Assembly: GCA_938008435.1 (NCBI GenBank) | Contig: CALLKK010000030.1 | Span: forward strand, 34,645 to 98,644 | Length of the DNA stretch: 64,000 bases | Reading direction: 5' to 3' | From: an uncultured Steroidobacter sp. | GTDB taxonomy: Bacteria > Pseudomonadota > Gammaproteobacteria > Steroidobacterales > Steroidobacteraceae | Shown here: one piece after another, positions 1 to 8,345 of the stretch | Layout: each line of letters begins with the position of its first letter | How positions within the stretch are numbered: the stretch's first letter is position 1 | Made by a program: the position numbers and the translations under genes | The notes under the pieces: generated by a model | Databases searched by the model: none | What the model was told of the DNA's origin: nothing | The model's input: only the letters and a program-made list of their open reading frames with translations

Positions 1-187
1 TCTCGTCAGTCCGTATCTGCGTTCCTTCGTGGTGGCGCGTATCAATCCGCTGCGTTGGATCGCGGACGACCCGCCGCCGCTCATGGAGGTGCTCAAGACC
101 ATGCGCGAGCGTGCGGCTCGGTTCAACGTGGACAAGGTCAAGCCGCAGGATCTGGCGCGTAGCGGCGGGCCGCCGGCGGAGGAGTAG
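1..187 (+). CDS. 3' end of an unidentified gene (partial)
   Basis: An open frame enters from the left edge (first full codon at base 2) and stops with TAG at 185-187, giving the last 61 residues of a protein. The tail begins LVSPYLRSFVVARINPLRW and ends in DLARSGGPPAEE; a PPPLMEVLKTMRERAARF stretch suggests a helix. In Pseudomonas, Xanthomonas and E. coli the gene before accA is dnaE, but this tail does not resemble the DnaE C-terminus as I know it. I do not recognise the family. Codon use and GC content match the neighbours, so it is very likely the real end of a gene on the same strand as accA. Confidence 0.6.
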   Translation, partial: LVSPYLRSFVVARINPLRWIADDPPPLMEVLKTMRERAARFNVDKVKPQDLARSGGPPAEE

Positions 188-328
188 GGGGCTTTGCCGG
201 ACGGCGGCTAGGGCGTACCGGCCCCGGTGCCGGTGGGCTTGTCCGCGGGCCGGCCGGGAGGATTTCCTTGCCCTGAGCCCGTGCGCCCGCTATTTTCCGC
301 GTCCTCAAAAGCTGGGAACCCACGTTCT

Positions 329-1288
329 ATGGCAATGAATTTCCTCGACTTCGAGCAGCCCATTGCGGAGCTCGAAGCGAAGATCGACGAGCTCAAGTTC
401 GTCTCGAGCGACGCCGAAGTGAACATTGGCGAGGAGATCGCCCGCCTGCGCGCGAAGAGCCGCGCGCTGACGACGAGCATCTTCTCGAACCTCACGCAGT
501 GGCAGATCGCGCAGCTCGCGCGTCACCCGCAGCGTCCCTACACGCTCGATTACGTGAGCGCGATCTTTACCGATTTCCAGGAGCTGCACGGCGACCGCAT
601 GTACGCGGACGACCACGCCATCGTCGGCGGCCCGGCGCGCCTCGACGGCCGCCCGGTCATGATCATCGGGCACCAGAAGGGTCGCGACACCAAGGAGCGC
701 GTGCGTCGTAATTACGGCATGCCCAAGCCCGAGGGGTATCGCAAGGCGCTGCGCTTGATGAAGCTCGCCGAGCGTTTCCGTCTCCCGCTCATCACGTTCA
801 TCGATACGGCCGGCGCCTATCCGGGCGTGGGCGCGGAGGAGCGCGGCCAGAGCGAAGCGATTGCGCGCAACCTGTTCGAGATGGCGCGCCTGCAGATCCC
901 TGTCATCAGCGTCGTCATCGGCGAAGGCGGCTCGGGTGGCGCGCTCGCGATCGGCGTGTGCGACCGCTTGCTGATGCTCCAATACAGCATCTATTCCGTG
1001 ATCTCGCCGGAAGGATGCGCGGGCATCCTCTGGCGCAGCGCGGACAAGAAGGATCTTGCTGCGGAGGCCATGGGCGTCAGTGCCGAGCGCATCGCGAAGC
1101 TCGGCGTCGTCGACGAGGTCATCAAGGAGCCCTTGGGCGGCGCGCATCGCGATCCGCAGGCGATGGCCGAATCGGTGCGCGATGCGCTGCTGCGCCATCT
1201 GAACGATCTCGAATCCCAGCCCATCGAGCAGGTGCTCGAAACTCGCGCGCGGCGTCTGCGCGGCTACGGCGTCTATCGCGAAACCTGA
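329..1288 (+). CDS. accA: acetyl-CoA carboxylase carboxyltransferase subunit alpha
   Basis: AccA pairs with AccD to move the carboxyl group from biotin to acetyl-CoA, giving malonyl-CoA, the first committed step of fatty-acid synthesis. The 319-residue product has the same length as E. coli AccA. It opens with MAMNFLDFEQPIAELEAKID, which aligns with the E. coli start (MSLNFLDFEQ), so ATG 329 is chosen over a longer in-frame start at 227. Crotonase-fold landmarks include GHQKGRDTKERVRRNYGMP, a TAGAYPG stretch (FIDTAGAYPGVGAEERGQ) and GEGGSGGALAIG. The ribosome site is weak. tilS follows directly, the usual gammaproteobacterial order. Identity is very secure; only the start has a small doubt (335 is possible). 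Confidence 0.97.
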   Translation: MAMNFLDFEQPIAELEAKIDELKFVSSDAEVNIGEEIARLRAKSRALTTSIFSNLTQWQIAQLARHPQRPYTLDYVSAIFTDFQELHGDRMYADDHAIVGGPARLDGRPVMIIGHQKGRDTKERVRRNYGMPKPEGYRKALRLMKLAERFRLPLITFIDTAGAYPGVGAEERGQSEAIARNLFEMARLQIPVISVVIGEGGSGGALAIGVCDRLLMLQYSIYSVISPEGCAGILWRSADKKDLAAEAMGVSAERIAKLGVVDEVIKEPLGGAHRDPQAMAESVRDALLRHLNDLESQPIEQVLETRARRLRGYGVYRET

Positions 1289-1356
1289 TCGGACGCGCGC
1301 CGCCGCCGGGCACGGCACCGGCGCAAGCTCGTCTCTTCGCCGTCACGGTGGCCGAT

Positions 1357-2706
1357 GTGAGCACGTTTACGCCCACGCTCTTGGCCGACTCGTTGCGTCG
1401 GCTGTTGCCGCCGGATGCGAACAAGCTCTGCGTCGCCTACAGCGGCGGGCTCGACTCGACCGTCTTGCTCGTCGCGCTGTCGCAGCTGCGAGCGTCGGCA
1501 GGCTATGAGCTGCGCGCGCTCCATGTCGATCACCAGCTGCAAGCAGGGTCGGCGCGGTGGGCGCAGGAGTGCCGCCGACGTGCCGCACAGCTTGGCATCG
1601 CATTCGAGAGCCTGCGTGTCGAAGTGCGTGCGCGGGATCTCGGGATCGAGGGGGCCGCGCGTGCGGCGCGCTACGAGGCGCTCAAAGGTGCGCTGCGAGG
1701 AGGCGAGGTGCTCCTGACAGCGCACCATGCGGACGACCAGCTCGAAACCGTTCTCTTGGCGCTCGTACGTGGTGCCGGGCTGCGCGGCTTGAGCGCGGCG
1801 CCGCCCGTGCAGCGGTTCGGGATCGGCTGGCTCGTGCGGCCGCTGCTCGAATTCACGCGTGCCGAGCTAGAAGCCTGGGCACATGCCGCAGGGCTCGAGT
1901 GGATCGACGATCCGACGAACGAGCATCTGCGCTTCGATCGCAATTTCCTCCGTCACGACATCGTTCCGAAGCTCCGTGCGCGCTGGCCGCAGGTCGCGCG
2001 CAGCGCGACGCGTTCGGCCGCGCATTTGACGGAAGCAGAACAGCTCCTCGACGAGCTGGCGGAGCTCGACTGGCAGCGCGTGGGGGTGGGGCAGTGTCTC
2101 GACGTGTCGAAGCTGCGCGAGCTGAGCGGGCCGCGACGACGCAACGTGTTGCGGCATTGGCTGCGCGCGCGCGGTGTGCGGGCGCCGTCGACGCGCCGCC
2201 TGGCGGCGATCGAATTCGACATGCTGGCCTCGCAAGCAGACCGTGTGCCAGTCGCGAAGCTCGATCACGCCGAGATCCGTCGTCATCGCGATCTGCTGTA
2301 TTGCGAGCCGGCGCGGCCGGCGATTTCCCAAGAAGTGATGAGCTGGGATACGCACCACGAGCTTGCGCTGCCGGGGGGACTAGGGGTGCTGCGCATCGAA
2401 GCGGTGCCGCAGGGGGGTGCGGGACTGAGTCGCGCGCGCATGCCCGAGCGGCTCGAGGTGCGTTTTCGCCGCGGCGGCGAGAACTTCAAAGCCAGTGGCG
2501 ATGCGCATCGGCGCTCGCTCAAGAAGCGTCTGCAGGAAGCGCGCGTACTGCCTTGGTGGCGCAAGCGATTGCCCCTTCTGTATGCGGGCGAAGCGCTCGT
2601 CGCCGTCGGCGATTTGTGGGTGAGCGATGCATTTGCGGCGCGCGCGGAGGAAGACGCGGTGCGCATCGTGTGGGCTGATCGACCGCCATTGTTCGCGCCG
2701 CGCTGA
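1357..2706 (+). CDS. tilS: tRNA(Ile)-lysidine synthase
   Basis: TilS uses ATP and lysine to convert the wobble C34 of the AUA-reading tRNA-Ile to lysidine, which changes both its charging and its codon specificity. The ATP-binding P-loop AYSGGLDSTVLL lies about 30 residues from the start. It is followed by HVDHQLQ, the HHADDQLETVLL motif and RPLLEFTRAELEAW, all typical of the N-terminal synthetase domain; the C-terminal tRNA-binding domain ends near a GDLWVSD stretch. No ATG is available near the conserved N-terminus. GTG 1357, which has a weak GGTGG upstream, gives 449 residues; GTG 1348 is an alternative. It lies 68 bases after accA and is probably in the same transcript. Confidence 0.95.
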   Translation: MSTFTPTLLADSLRRLLPPDANKLCVAYSGGLDSTVLLVALSQLRASAGYELRALHVDHQLQAGSARWAQECRRRAAQLGIAFESLRVEVRARDLGIEGAARAARYEALKGALRGGEVLLTAHHADDQLETVLLALVRGAGLRGLSAAPPVQRFGIGWLVRPLLEFTRAELEAWAHAAGLEWIDDPTNEHLRFDRNFLRHDIVPKLRARWPQVARSATRSAAHLTEAEQLLDELAELDWQRVGVGQCLDVSKLRELSGPRRRNVLRHWLRARGVRAPSTRRLAAIEFDMLASQADRVPVAKLDHAEIRRHRDLLYCEPARPAISQEVMSWDTHHELALPGGLGVLRIEAVPQGGAGLSRARMPERLEVRFRRGGENFKASGDAHRRSLKKRLQEARVLPWWRKRLPLLYAGEALVAVGDLWVSDAFAARAEEDAVRIVWADRPPLFAPR

Positions 2707-2894
2707 AGATCGCTAGCGCATCGTACGCCGGAACGCAACTTCAATCTGACGCCAAGAAAGCGCACGTTTCGGCCACCCCTCACTTTCATCGGTACGTGCT
2801 CTCGGCTACACTGCCCTCCCGTCGTAATGACAGCGATGTGCGCTGCGCATGTCGCCTTTCGAACTTCGTTCCTCTCGCGCGCGACGGTGCCACG

Positions 2895-4544
2895 ATGACT
2901 CGTTTTATCTGTGTGACCGGCGGTGTCGTGTCCTCGCTGGGCAAGGGCATCGCGGCTGCTTCCTTGGGTGCGATTCTCGAATCGCGCGGTCTCAAGGTCA
3001 GCATGGTCAAGCTGGATCCGTACATCAACGTCGATCCGGGAACCATGAGCCCCTTCCAGCACGGCGAAGTGTTCGTCACGACGGACGGCACCGAAACCGA
3101 CCTCGACCTGGGGCACTACGAGCGCTTCGTGCGCACCACGACGACGCGCAACAGCAATTTCACCACCGGTCGCATCTACGAGCGGGTCATCGCCAAAGAG
3201 CGGCGCGGCGACTATCTCGGCGCGACGGTGCAGGTCATTCCGCACGTGACGGACGAGATCAAGCACTGCATCCGTCTGGGAGCGGGCGATGCCGACGTGT
3301 GCATGGTCGAGATCGGCGGCACGGTGGGCGACATCGAGTCGCTGCCGTTCCTCGAAGCGATCCGCCAGCTCGGCGTCGAGCTCGGCCGCAACAACGTCAT
3401 CTACATGCATCTGACGTTGATCCCGTACATCTCGACGTCCGGTGAGATCAAGACGAAACCGACGCAGCATTCCGTCAAGGAGCTGCGCTCGATCGGCATT
3501 CAGCCCGACATCCTGCTGTGCCGCGCGCGCCATCCGTTGCCCGAGGAGACGCGCCGCAAGATCGCGCTGTTCACGAACGTCGAGGAGCGCGCGGTCATCA
3601 CGGCGATCGATGCGGACGACCTCTACAAGATCCCGCTGCTGCTGCACGAGGAAGGCTTGGACGACATCGTGGTCGACAAGCTGCGGCTCGATGTGCCGCC
3701 GGCGGACCTGAGCGAGTGGCGGCAAGTCGTCAACGCCAAGGCCAATCCGGACATGGAAGTGACGATCGCGATGGTGGGCAAGTACGTCAATCTGCGCGAT
3801 TCGTACATTTCGCTCACCGAAGCGCTCATCCATGCGGGCTTGCGCACGCGCACGCGCGTCAACATCCGCTTCATCGAAGCCTCGGACGTGGAGAAGCACG
3901 GTACCGGCTGTCTCGAAGGCGCCGATGCGATTCTCGTGCCGGGCGGCTTCGGCGAGCGCGGTATCGACGGCAAGATCGCCGCGATTCGCTACGCGCGCGA
4001 GCGGCAGATCCCGTATCTCGGCATCTGTTTGGGCATGCAGCTCGCCATCATCGAATACGCGCGCAATGTCGCAGGCCTCGAAGGCGCCAACTCGACGGAG
4101 TTCGACCGCAACGCGCCGCATCCGGTGATCGCGCTCATCACGGAGTGGCAAGATCATCAGAAGGGCACGATCGAGCAGCGCGACGAGAACTCCAAGCTCG
4201 GCGGCACGATGCGTCTCGGTGCGCAGGAAGTACGTCTGTCGCACGGCTCGCGCGCGCATCAGATCTACGGCGCCGACGTGATCATGGAGCGCCACCGCCA
4301 CCGTTACGAGTTCAACAACCGGTATCTGCAGAAGCTCATGAATGCGGGCATGCGCTTCCCGGGCTTCTCGCGCGATGGCCTCGTCGAAATGATCGAGCTG
4401 CCGAATCATCCGTTCTTCGTCGCAAGCCAGTTCCATCCGGAGTTCCGTTCGACTCCGCGCGACGGTCATCCGCTCTTTACCGGCTTCATGAAGGCTGCGC
4501 GCGCCTACAAGCAGCAGCAGATCCCGGTGGCAGTCAATGGCTGA
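2895..4544 (+). CDS. pyrG: CTP synthase
   Basis: PyrG aminates UTP to CTP using glutamine and ATP. The 549-residue product (E. coli 545) has the N-terminal amidoligase domain, with MTRFICVTGGVVSSLGKG at the very start fixing ATG 2895, and DPYINVDPGTMSPFQHGEVF. The C-terminal class I glutamine amidotransferase domain carries the nucleophile Cys in LGICLGMQLAI and the His-Glu pair in SQFHPEFRS. The frame is open upstream to 2796, but no family member carries that extension. A 188-base gap separates it from tilS; TACACT at 2811-2816 is a possible -10 but has no good -35. Confidence 0.98.
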   Translation: MTRFICVTGGVVSSLGKGIAAASLGAILESRGLKVSMVKLDPYINVDPGTMSPFQHGEVFVTTDGTETDLDLGHYERFVRTTTTRNSNFTTGRIYERVIAKERRGDYLGATVQVIPHVTDEIKHCIRLGAGDADVCMVEIGGTVGDIESLPFLEAIRQLGVELGRNNVIYMHLTLIPYISTSGEIKTKPTQHSVKELRSIGIQPDILLCRARHPLPEETRRKIALFTNVEERAVITAIDADDLYKIPLLLHEEGLDDIVVDKLRLDVPPADLSEWRQVVNAKANPDMEVTIAMVGKYVNLRDSYISLTEALIHAGLRTRTRVNIRFIEASDVEKHGTGCLEGADAILVPGGFGERGIDGKIAAIRYARERQIPYLGICLGMQLAIIEYARNVAGLEGANSTEFDRNAPHPVIALITEWQDHQKGTIEQRDENSKLGGTMRLGAQEVRLSHGSRAHQIYGADVIMERHRHRYEFNNRYLQKLMNAGMRFPGFSRDGLVEMIELPNHPFFVASQFHPEFRSTPRDGHPLFTGFMKAARAYKQQQIPVAVNG

Positions 4545-4666
4545 TGTCGCGCTTCGCGCAGCACGCACTTCGGTCAGAGCACCGGGCGCTGAGTGCCGGG
4601 CTTTGACGCGAAGCTCGTCGGTGCGTTCTTGCGGCCGGTAGCCCACGCCCGGAGCCAAGCAGCCCC

Positions 4667-5500
4667 ATGAAACTCTTCGACTACACCGTCGACAACGATC
4701 GACCGTTCTTCCTCATCGCCGGCCCGTGCGTCGTCGAGAGCGAAGGTCTCGTGCTCGATACGGCCGGCAAGCTCAAGGAGCTGACGAGCCGGCTCGGTGT
4801 GCCGTTCATCTTCAAGTCCTCGTTCGACAAGGCCAATCGCTCCTCGCGCACGAGCTTTCGCGGACCGGGCATGGAGGAGGGGCTGCGGATCCTCTCCGAG
4901 GTCAAGCGTCAGCTGCAGGTGCCGGTGCTCACCGACGTCCACGAGGACACGCCGCTCGGCGAAGTCGCCGCCGTCGTCGACGTCTTGCAGACGCCGGCGT
5001 TTCTTTGCCGGCAAACCAATTTCATCATCAACGTCTGCTCGCAGAAGCGGCCCGTCAACATCAAGAAGGGCCAGTTTCTCTCGCCGTGGGAGATGCAGAA
5101 CGTCGTCGACAAGGCGCGTTCGACGGGCAACGAGCAGATCATGGTGTGCGAGCGCGGGTTCAGCTTCGGCTACAACAATCTCGTGTCGGACATGCGCTCG
5201 CTGGCGGTGATGCGCTCGACCGGCTGTCCGGTCGTGTTCGATGCCACGCATTCAGTTCAGCTGCCGGGGGGGAAAGGCAGCGCTTCAGGCGGTCAGCGGG
5301 AGTTCGTACCCGTGTTGGCCCGTGCGGCCATCGCGGCGGGAGTCGCAGGCCTGTTCATGGAGACGCATCCGGATCCGGACAAGGCGCTCTCGGACGGTCC
5401 GAACGCCTGGCCGCTCGATCGCATGGAGTCGCTGCTGACGACACTCAAAGAGCTCGATCGAATCGTTAAGTCAAAGCCCTACGAGGAAAATTCGTTATGA
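4667..5500 (+). CDS. kdsA: 3-deoxy-8-phosphooctulonate synthase, metal-dependent type
   Basis: KdsA condenses arabinose 5-phosphate with phosphoenolpyruvate to Kdo 8-phosphate for the lipopolysaccharide inner core. The 277-residue protein shows FKSSFDKANRSSRTSFRGPG, TDVHED and FDATHSVQLPGG. The family splits into metal-independent enzymes (Asn, as in E. coli GGMNVLES) and metal-dependent enzymes (Cys, as in Aquifex AGPCAIES). Here the segment reads AGPCVVES with Cys21, and candidate further ligands are His in DATHSV, Glu in FMETHPDP and Asp in DGPNAWPL, so this is the metal-dependent class. The stop overlaps the eno start (ATGA). kdsB lies 48 kb downstream. Confidence 0.97.
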   Translation: MKLFDYTVDNDRPFFLIAGPCVVESEGLVLDTAGKLKELTSRLGVPFIFKSSFDKANRSSRTSFRGPGMEEGLRILSEVKRQLQVPVLTDVHEDTPLGEVAAVVDVLQTPAFLCRQTNFIINVCSQKRPVNIKKGQFLSPWEMQNVVDKARSTGNEQIMVCERGFSFGYNNLVSDMRSLAVMRSTGCPVVFDATHSVQLPGGKGSASGGQREFVPVLARAAIAAGVAGLFMETHPDPDKALSDGPNAWPLDRMESLLTTLKELDRIVKSKPYEENSL

Positions 5501-6789
5501 GTAAGATCGTCGACATCCGCGGCCGCGAAATCATCGACTCTCGCGGCAATCCCACCGTGGAGGCCGATGTCATTCTGGAATCGGGCGCGCTCGGCCGAGC
5601 GGCCGTGCCTTCCGGCGCATCGACGGGAACGCGCGAGGCAGTGGAGCTGCGCGACGGCGACAAGAGCCGCTATCTCGGTAAGGGCGTGACGAAGGCGGTG
5701 GCCAACGTCAACGGCGAGCTCAAGAAGGCGCTCGTCGGTCGCGATGCCGCCGATCAGGCACAGATCGACAAGATCATGATCGAGCTCGACGGCACCGAGA
5801 CCAAGTCGCGCCTCGGCGCCAATGCGCTGCTCGCCATTTCGCTCGCCACGGCGCACGCGGTGGCGCGCGAGACGAAGCAGTCGCTGTTCCGCCTGCTGGG
5901 CGGTCCGGGTCCGAAGACGCTGCCGGTGCCGATGATGAACATCATCAACGGCGGTGCGCATGCGGACAACAACGTCGACATCCAGGAATTCATGATCCTG
6001 CCCGTCGGCGCGCCTTCGCTCAGCGAAGCGCTGCGTTACGGCGCCGAGATCTTCCACACGCTGAAGAAGGTACTGCACGCGCGCAAGCTCGCGACGTCGG
6101 TCGGCGACGAGGGCGGCTTTGCGCCGGATCTGCCGTCGAACGAAGCGGCGCTCGAAACCATTCTCGAAGCGATCGAGCGTGCGGGCTACAAAGCCGGCAA
6201 GCAGGTGTTCCTGGGCCTCGACGTGGCGAGCTCGGAGTTCTACAAGGACGGCGTCTACCATCTCGAGTCGGAGAATCGTCAGTTCACCTCGGCGCAGTTC
6301 GTCGATTACCTCGAAGGCCTCGCCAATCGCTATCCGATCATCTCGATCGAAGACGGCATGAGCGAAGGTGACTGGGAAGGCTGGGCGCTCTTGACGCAGC
6401 GTCTCGGCAAGCGCGTGCAGCTCGTCGGCGACGACCTGTTCGTCACGAACACGAAGATCCTGCGCGAAGGCATCGAGAAGAAGATCGCGAACGCGATTCT
6501 CATCAAGCCGAACCAGATCGGCACGCTCACCGAGACCTTGGCGGCCATCGATCTTGCCGCCAGCGCGGGCTATGCCTCGATCGTCTCGCACCGTTCGGGC
6601 GAAACCGAAGACTCGACGATCGCGGACATCGCGGTGGCGACGCGCGCGACGCAGATCAAGACCGGCTCGATGTCGCGTTCGGATCGCATCGCGAAGTACA
6701 ACCAGCTGCTGCGCATCGAGTCCGAGCTCGGCAGCGAAGCCCGTTACGCGGGTGCCGAGGCGTTCCCGGTCCCGCTTCCTGGGGTTTGA
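5497..6789 (+). CDS. eno: enolase
   Basis: Enolase interconverts 2-phosphoglycerate and phosphoenolpyruvate, and in many gammaproteobacteria is also a partner of RNase E in the degradosome. The 430-residue product carries IDSRGNPTVE near the N-terminus, the loop PSGASTG, EFMILPVGA, GDEGGFAPDL, the metal ligands in the SIEDGMSEGDW and VGDDLFVTN segments, and the signature ILIKPNQIGTLTET followed by SHRSGETEDSTIADIAVA. It starts inside the kdsA stop codon (ATGA), so translation is probably coupled; the PEP it makes is a KdsA substrate. ftsB follows after 12 bases. Confidence 0.99.
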   Translation: MSKIVDIRGREIIDSRGNPTVEADVILESGALGRAAVPSGASTGTREAVELRDGDKSRYLGKGVTKAVANVNGELKKALVGRDAADQAQIDKIMIELDGTETKSRLGANALLAISLATAHAVARETKQSLFRLLGGPGPKTLPVPMMNIINGGAHADNNVDIQEFMILPVGAPSLSEALRYGAEIFHTLKKVLHARKLATSVGDEGGFAPDLPSNEAALETILEAIERAGYKAGKQVFLGLDVASSEFYKDGVYHLESENRQFTSAQFVDYLEGLANRYPIISIEDGMSEGDWEGWALLTQRLGKRVQLVGDDLFVTNTKILREGIEKKIANAILIKPNQIGTLTETLAAIDLAASAGYASIVSHRSGETEDSTIADIAVATRATQIKTGSMSRSDRIAKYNQLLRIESELGSEARYAGAEAFPVPLPGV

Positions 6790-6801
6790 TCGCCCAACGC
6801 G

Positions 6802-7128
6802 ATGAAGTATCTCGCTGCCGCCTTGCTGGTCTTGCTGGTGCTGCTGCAGTACCGGCTTTGGTTCGGCGACGGCGGCCTGCGAGAGGTTCATCGTCTCCGT
6901 CAGGAGATTGCCGCGCAGCGCCTCGACAACGAGGCGCTGCGCGAGCGCAATCGAACGCTCGCGGCCGAAGTGCAAGATCTCAAGAAGGGCACGGTGGCGA
7001 TCGAAGAGCGTGCGCGCACCGACCTCGGTATGATCGGCAAGGGGGAAACCTTCTTTCAGGTCGTCGAAGACGAGAAGCGCAGCGACGTTGCGAGCGACGA
7101 CGATGCGAACCCCGACGCGACGCCTTGA
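6802..7128 (+). CDS. ftsB: cell division protein FtsB
   Basis: FtsB is a small bitopic inner-membrane protein that binds FtsL and FtsQ in the divisome. The 108-residue product has the family layout: a short cytoplasmic N-terminus (MKY), one membrane helix (residues about 4-20), then a periplasmic coiled coil rich in Arg, Glu and Leu (about 27-65), followed by the typical IEERARTDLGMIGKGETFFQ stretch. The last 20 residues are acidic and probably disordered. It sits between eno and ispD, the conserved position in gammaproteobacteria. Confidence 0.94.
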   Translation: MKYLAAALLVLLVLLQYRLWFGDGGLREVHRLRQEIAAQRLDNEALRERNRTLAAEVQDLKKGTVAIEERARTDLGMIGKGETFFQVVEDEKRSDVASDDDANPDATP

Positions 7129-7152
7129 GGGCGCAAGGTCGGTGACGGCGTC

Positions 7153-7863
7153 ATGAGTCGAGCACCCCGTTTCTGGGGCGTGATTCCTGCAGCGGGCAGC
7201 GGCCGGCGCATGGGATCGTTCGATCGTCCCAAGCAATACCTCACGCTGTGCGGACGTCCGCTGATCGAGTGGGCTGTCGCGCCCTTGCTCGAGCACGTCG
7301 CCATCTCGGCCGTCGTCGTGGCGGTCGCGCCCGACGATCCATTCTGGAACCAGACCTCGCTGGCCGCACACTCACGCGTTCGCCGCGTGGCGGGCGGGGC
7401 TGAGCGTGCCGATTCGGTACGAGCCGGCATTGCCGCGCTCGCCGGCGAGGCGGCATCTGACGATTGGGTGCTCGTGCACGATGCTGCGCGTCCTTGCTTG
7501 CCTGCCGAGGATGTGGAACGGCTGATGACCGATCTCGCCGATCACCCGGTCGGTGGCCTCCTTGCGACGCCGGTGGTCGATACGCTCAAGCGCGCCGATG
7601 CCAAAGGCTGCGTGGCGCAGACCGTGCCGCGCGAAGGACTTTGGCGTGCGCTCACGCCGCAGATGTTTCGCTTCGGCGTGCTCGAGCGTGCCTTGCGTAC
7701 CGCGGCCGAGCGGAGCGTGTCGGTGACCGATGAAGCACAGGCCGTGGAGCTGCTCGGTCTTGCGCCGAAGCTCGTGCCGGGCAGTGCCGACAATCTCAAG
7801 GTGACCACGCCGCCGGACCTCGAGTGCGCGGCGCAGATCTTGGCATCGAGGAGAGCATCATGA
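7153..7863 (+). CDS. ispD: 2-C-methyl-D-erythritol 4-phosphate cytidylyltransferase
   Basis: IspD transfers CMP from CTP to methylerythritol 4-phosphate in the non-mevalonate isoprenoid pathway. The 236-residue product begins with the nucleotidyltransferase loop VIPAAGSGRRMGS and contains PKQYLTLCGRPLIEW, the VLVHDAARPC motif and TDEAQAVELLG near the C-terminus. It overlaps ispF by the 4-bp ATGA, so the first and third cytidyl-branch enzymes are probably translationally coupled; IspE is not in this window. ftsB ends 24 bases upstream. Confidence 0.97.
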   Translation: MSRAPRFWGVIPAAGSGRRMGSFDRPKQYLTLCGRPLIEWAVAPLLEHVAISAVVVAVAPDDPFWNQTSLAAHSRVRRVAGGAERADSVRAGIAALAGEAASDDWVLVHDAARPCLPAEDVERLMTDLADHPVGGLLATPVVDTLKRADAKGCVAQTVPREGLWRALTPQMFRFGVLERALRTAAERSVSVTDEAQAVELLGLAPKLVPGSADNLKVTTPPDLECAAQILASRRAS

Positions 7864-8345
7864 GCGAGTGGCGAGTGGGGCAGGGCTTCGACGTGCATGC
7901 GTTCACGGACGGCGACTTCGTGACGCTGGGCGGCGTGAGAATCCCGCACTCGCGCGGCGTCCTCGCGCATTCGGACGGCGACGTCTTGCTGCATGCGGTG
8001 TGCGATGCGCTGCTCGGCGCAGCAGGGTTGGGCGATATCGGTATGCACTTTCCCGACAGCGATGAACGGTGGCGCGGTGCCGACAGTCGCACCTTCGTGC
8101 GGCATGCGCGCGCGCTCATCGCCGAGCGCGGCTATCGCGTGGCCAATGTCGATGCCACGGTGATCGCAGAAGCGCCGCGGCTCGGCAAGTACCGCGAAAC
8201 GATGCGAGCCAACTTGGCAGAGGATCTCGGCATCGACATGGCGCGCGTGAACATCAAGGCGACGACGACCGAAAAGCTCGGCTTCATCGGACGTGCCGAG
8301 GGCTTAGCGTGCCAGGCCGTCGTATTGCTGCAAACCATCGCTTGA
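7860..8345 (+). CDS. ispF: 2-C-methyl-D-erythritol 2,4-cyclodiphosphate synthase
   Basis: IspF cyclises CDP-methylerythritol 2-phosphate with release of CMP, the next-but-one step after IspD. The 161-residue product has the zinc-binding GQGFDVHAF motif at its N-terminus, the HSDGDVLLHAVCDALLGA signature and FPDSDERW, and ends with the KATTTEKLGFIGR segment. The start at 7860 lies in the ispD stop (ATGA) and matches the family N-terminus. The ispF stop is itself overlapped by the TTG start of truD, so ispD, ispF and truD form one coupled block. Confidence 0.97.
   Translation: MSEWRVGQGFDVHAFTDGDFVTLGGVRIPHSRGVLAHSDGDVLLHAVCDALLGAAGLGDIGMHFPDSDERWRGADSRTFVRHARALIAERGYRVANVDATVIAEAPRLGKYRETMRANLAEDLGIDMARVNIKATTTEKLGFIGRAEGLACQAVVLLQTIA

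Noticed and set aside
1..187. Left-edge fragment as the C-terminus of DnaE
   Set aside because: dnaE is the usual neighbour of accA, but the visible residues do not match DnaE C-terminal sequences I know.
2283..4658. Very long antisense open frame across pyrG
   Set aside because: Shadow of a conserved gene in high-GC DNA; the translation is low-complexity and His/Asp/Arg-rich. The same holds for long antisense frames over eno, recJ, sdhA and lepA.
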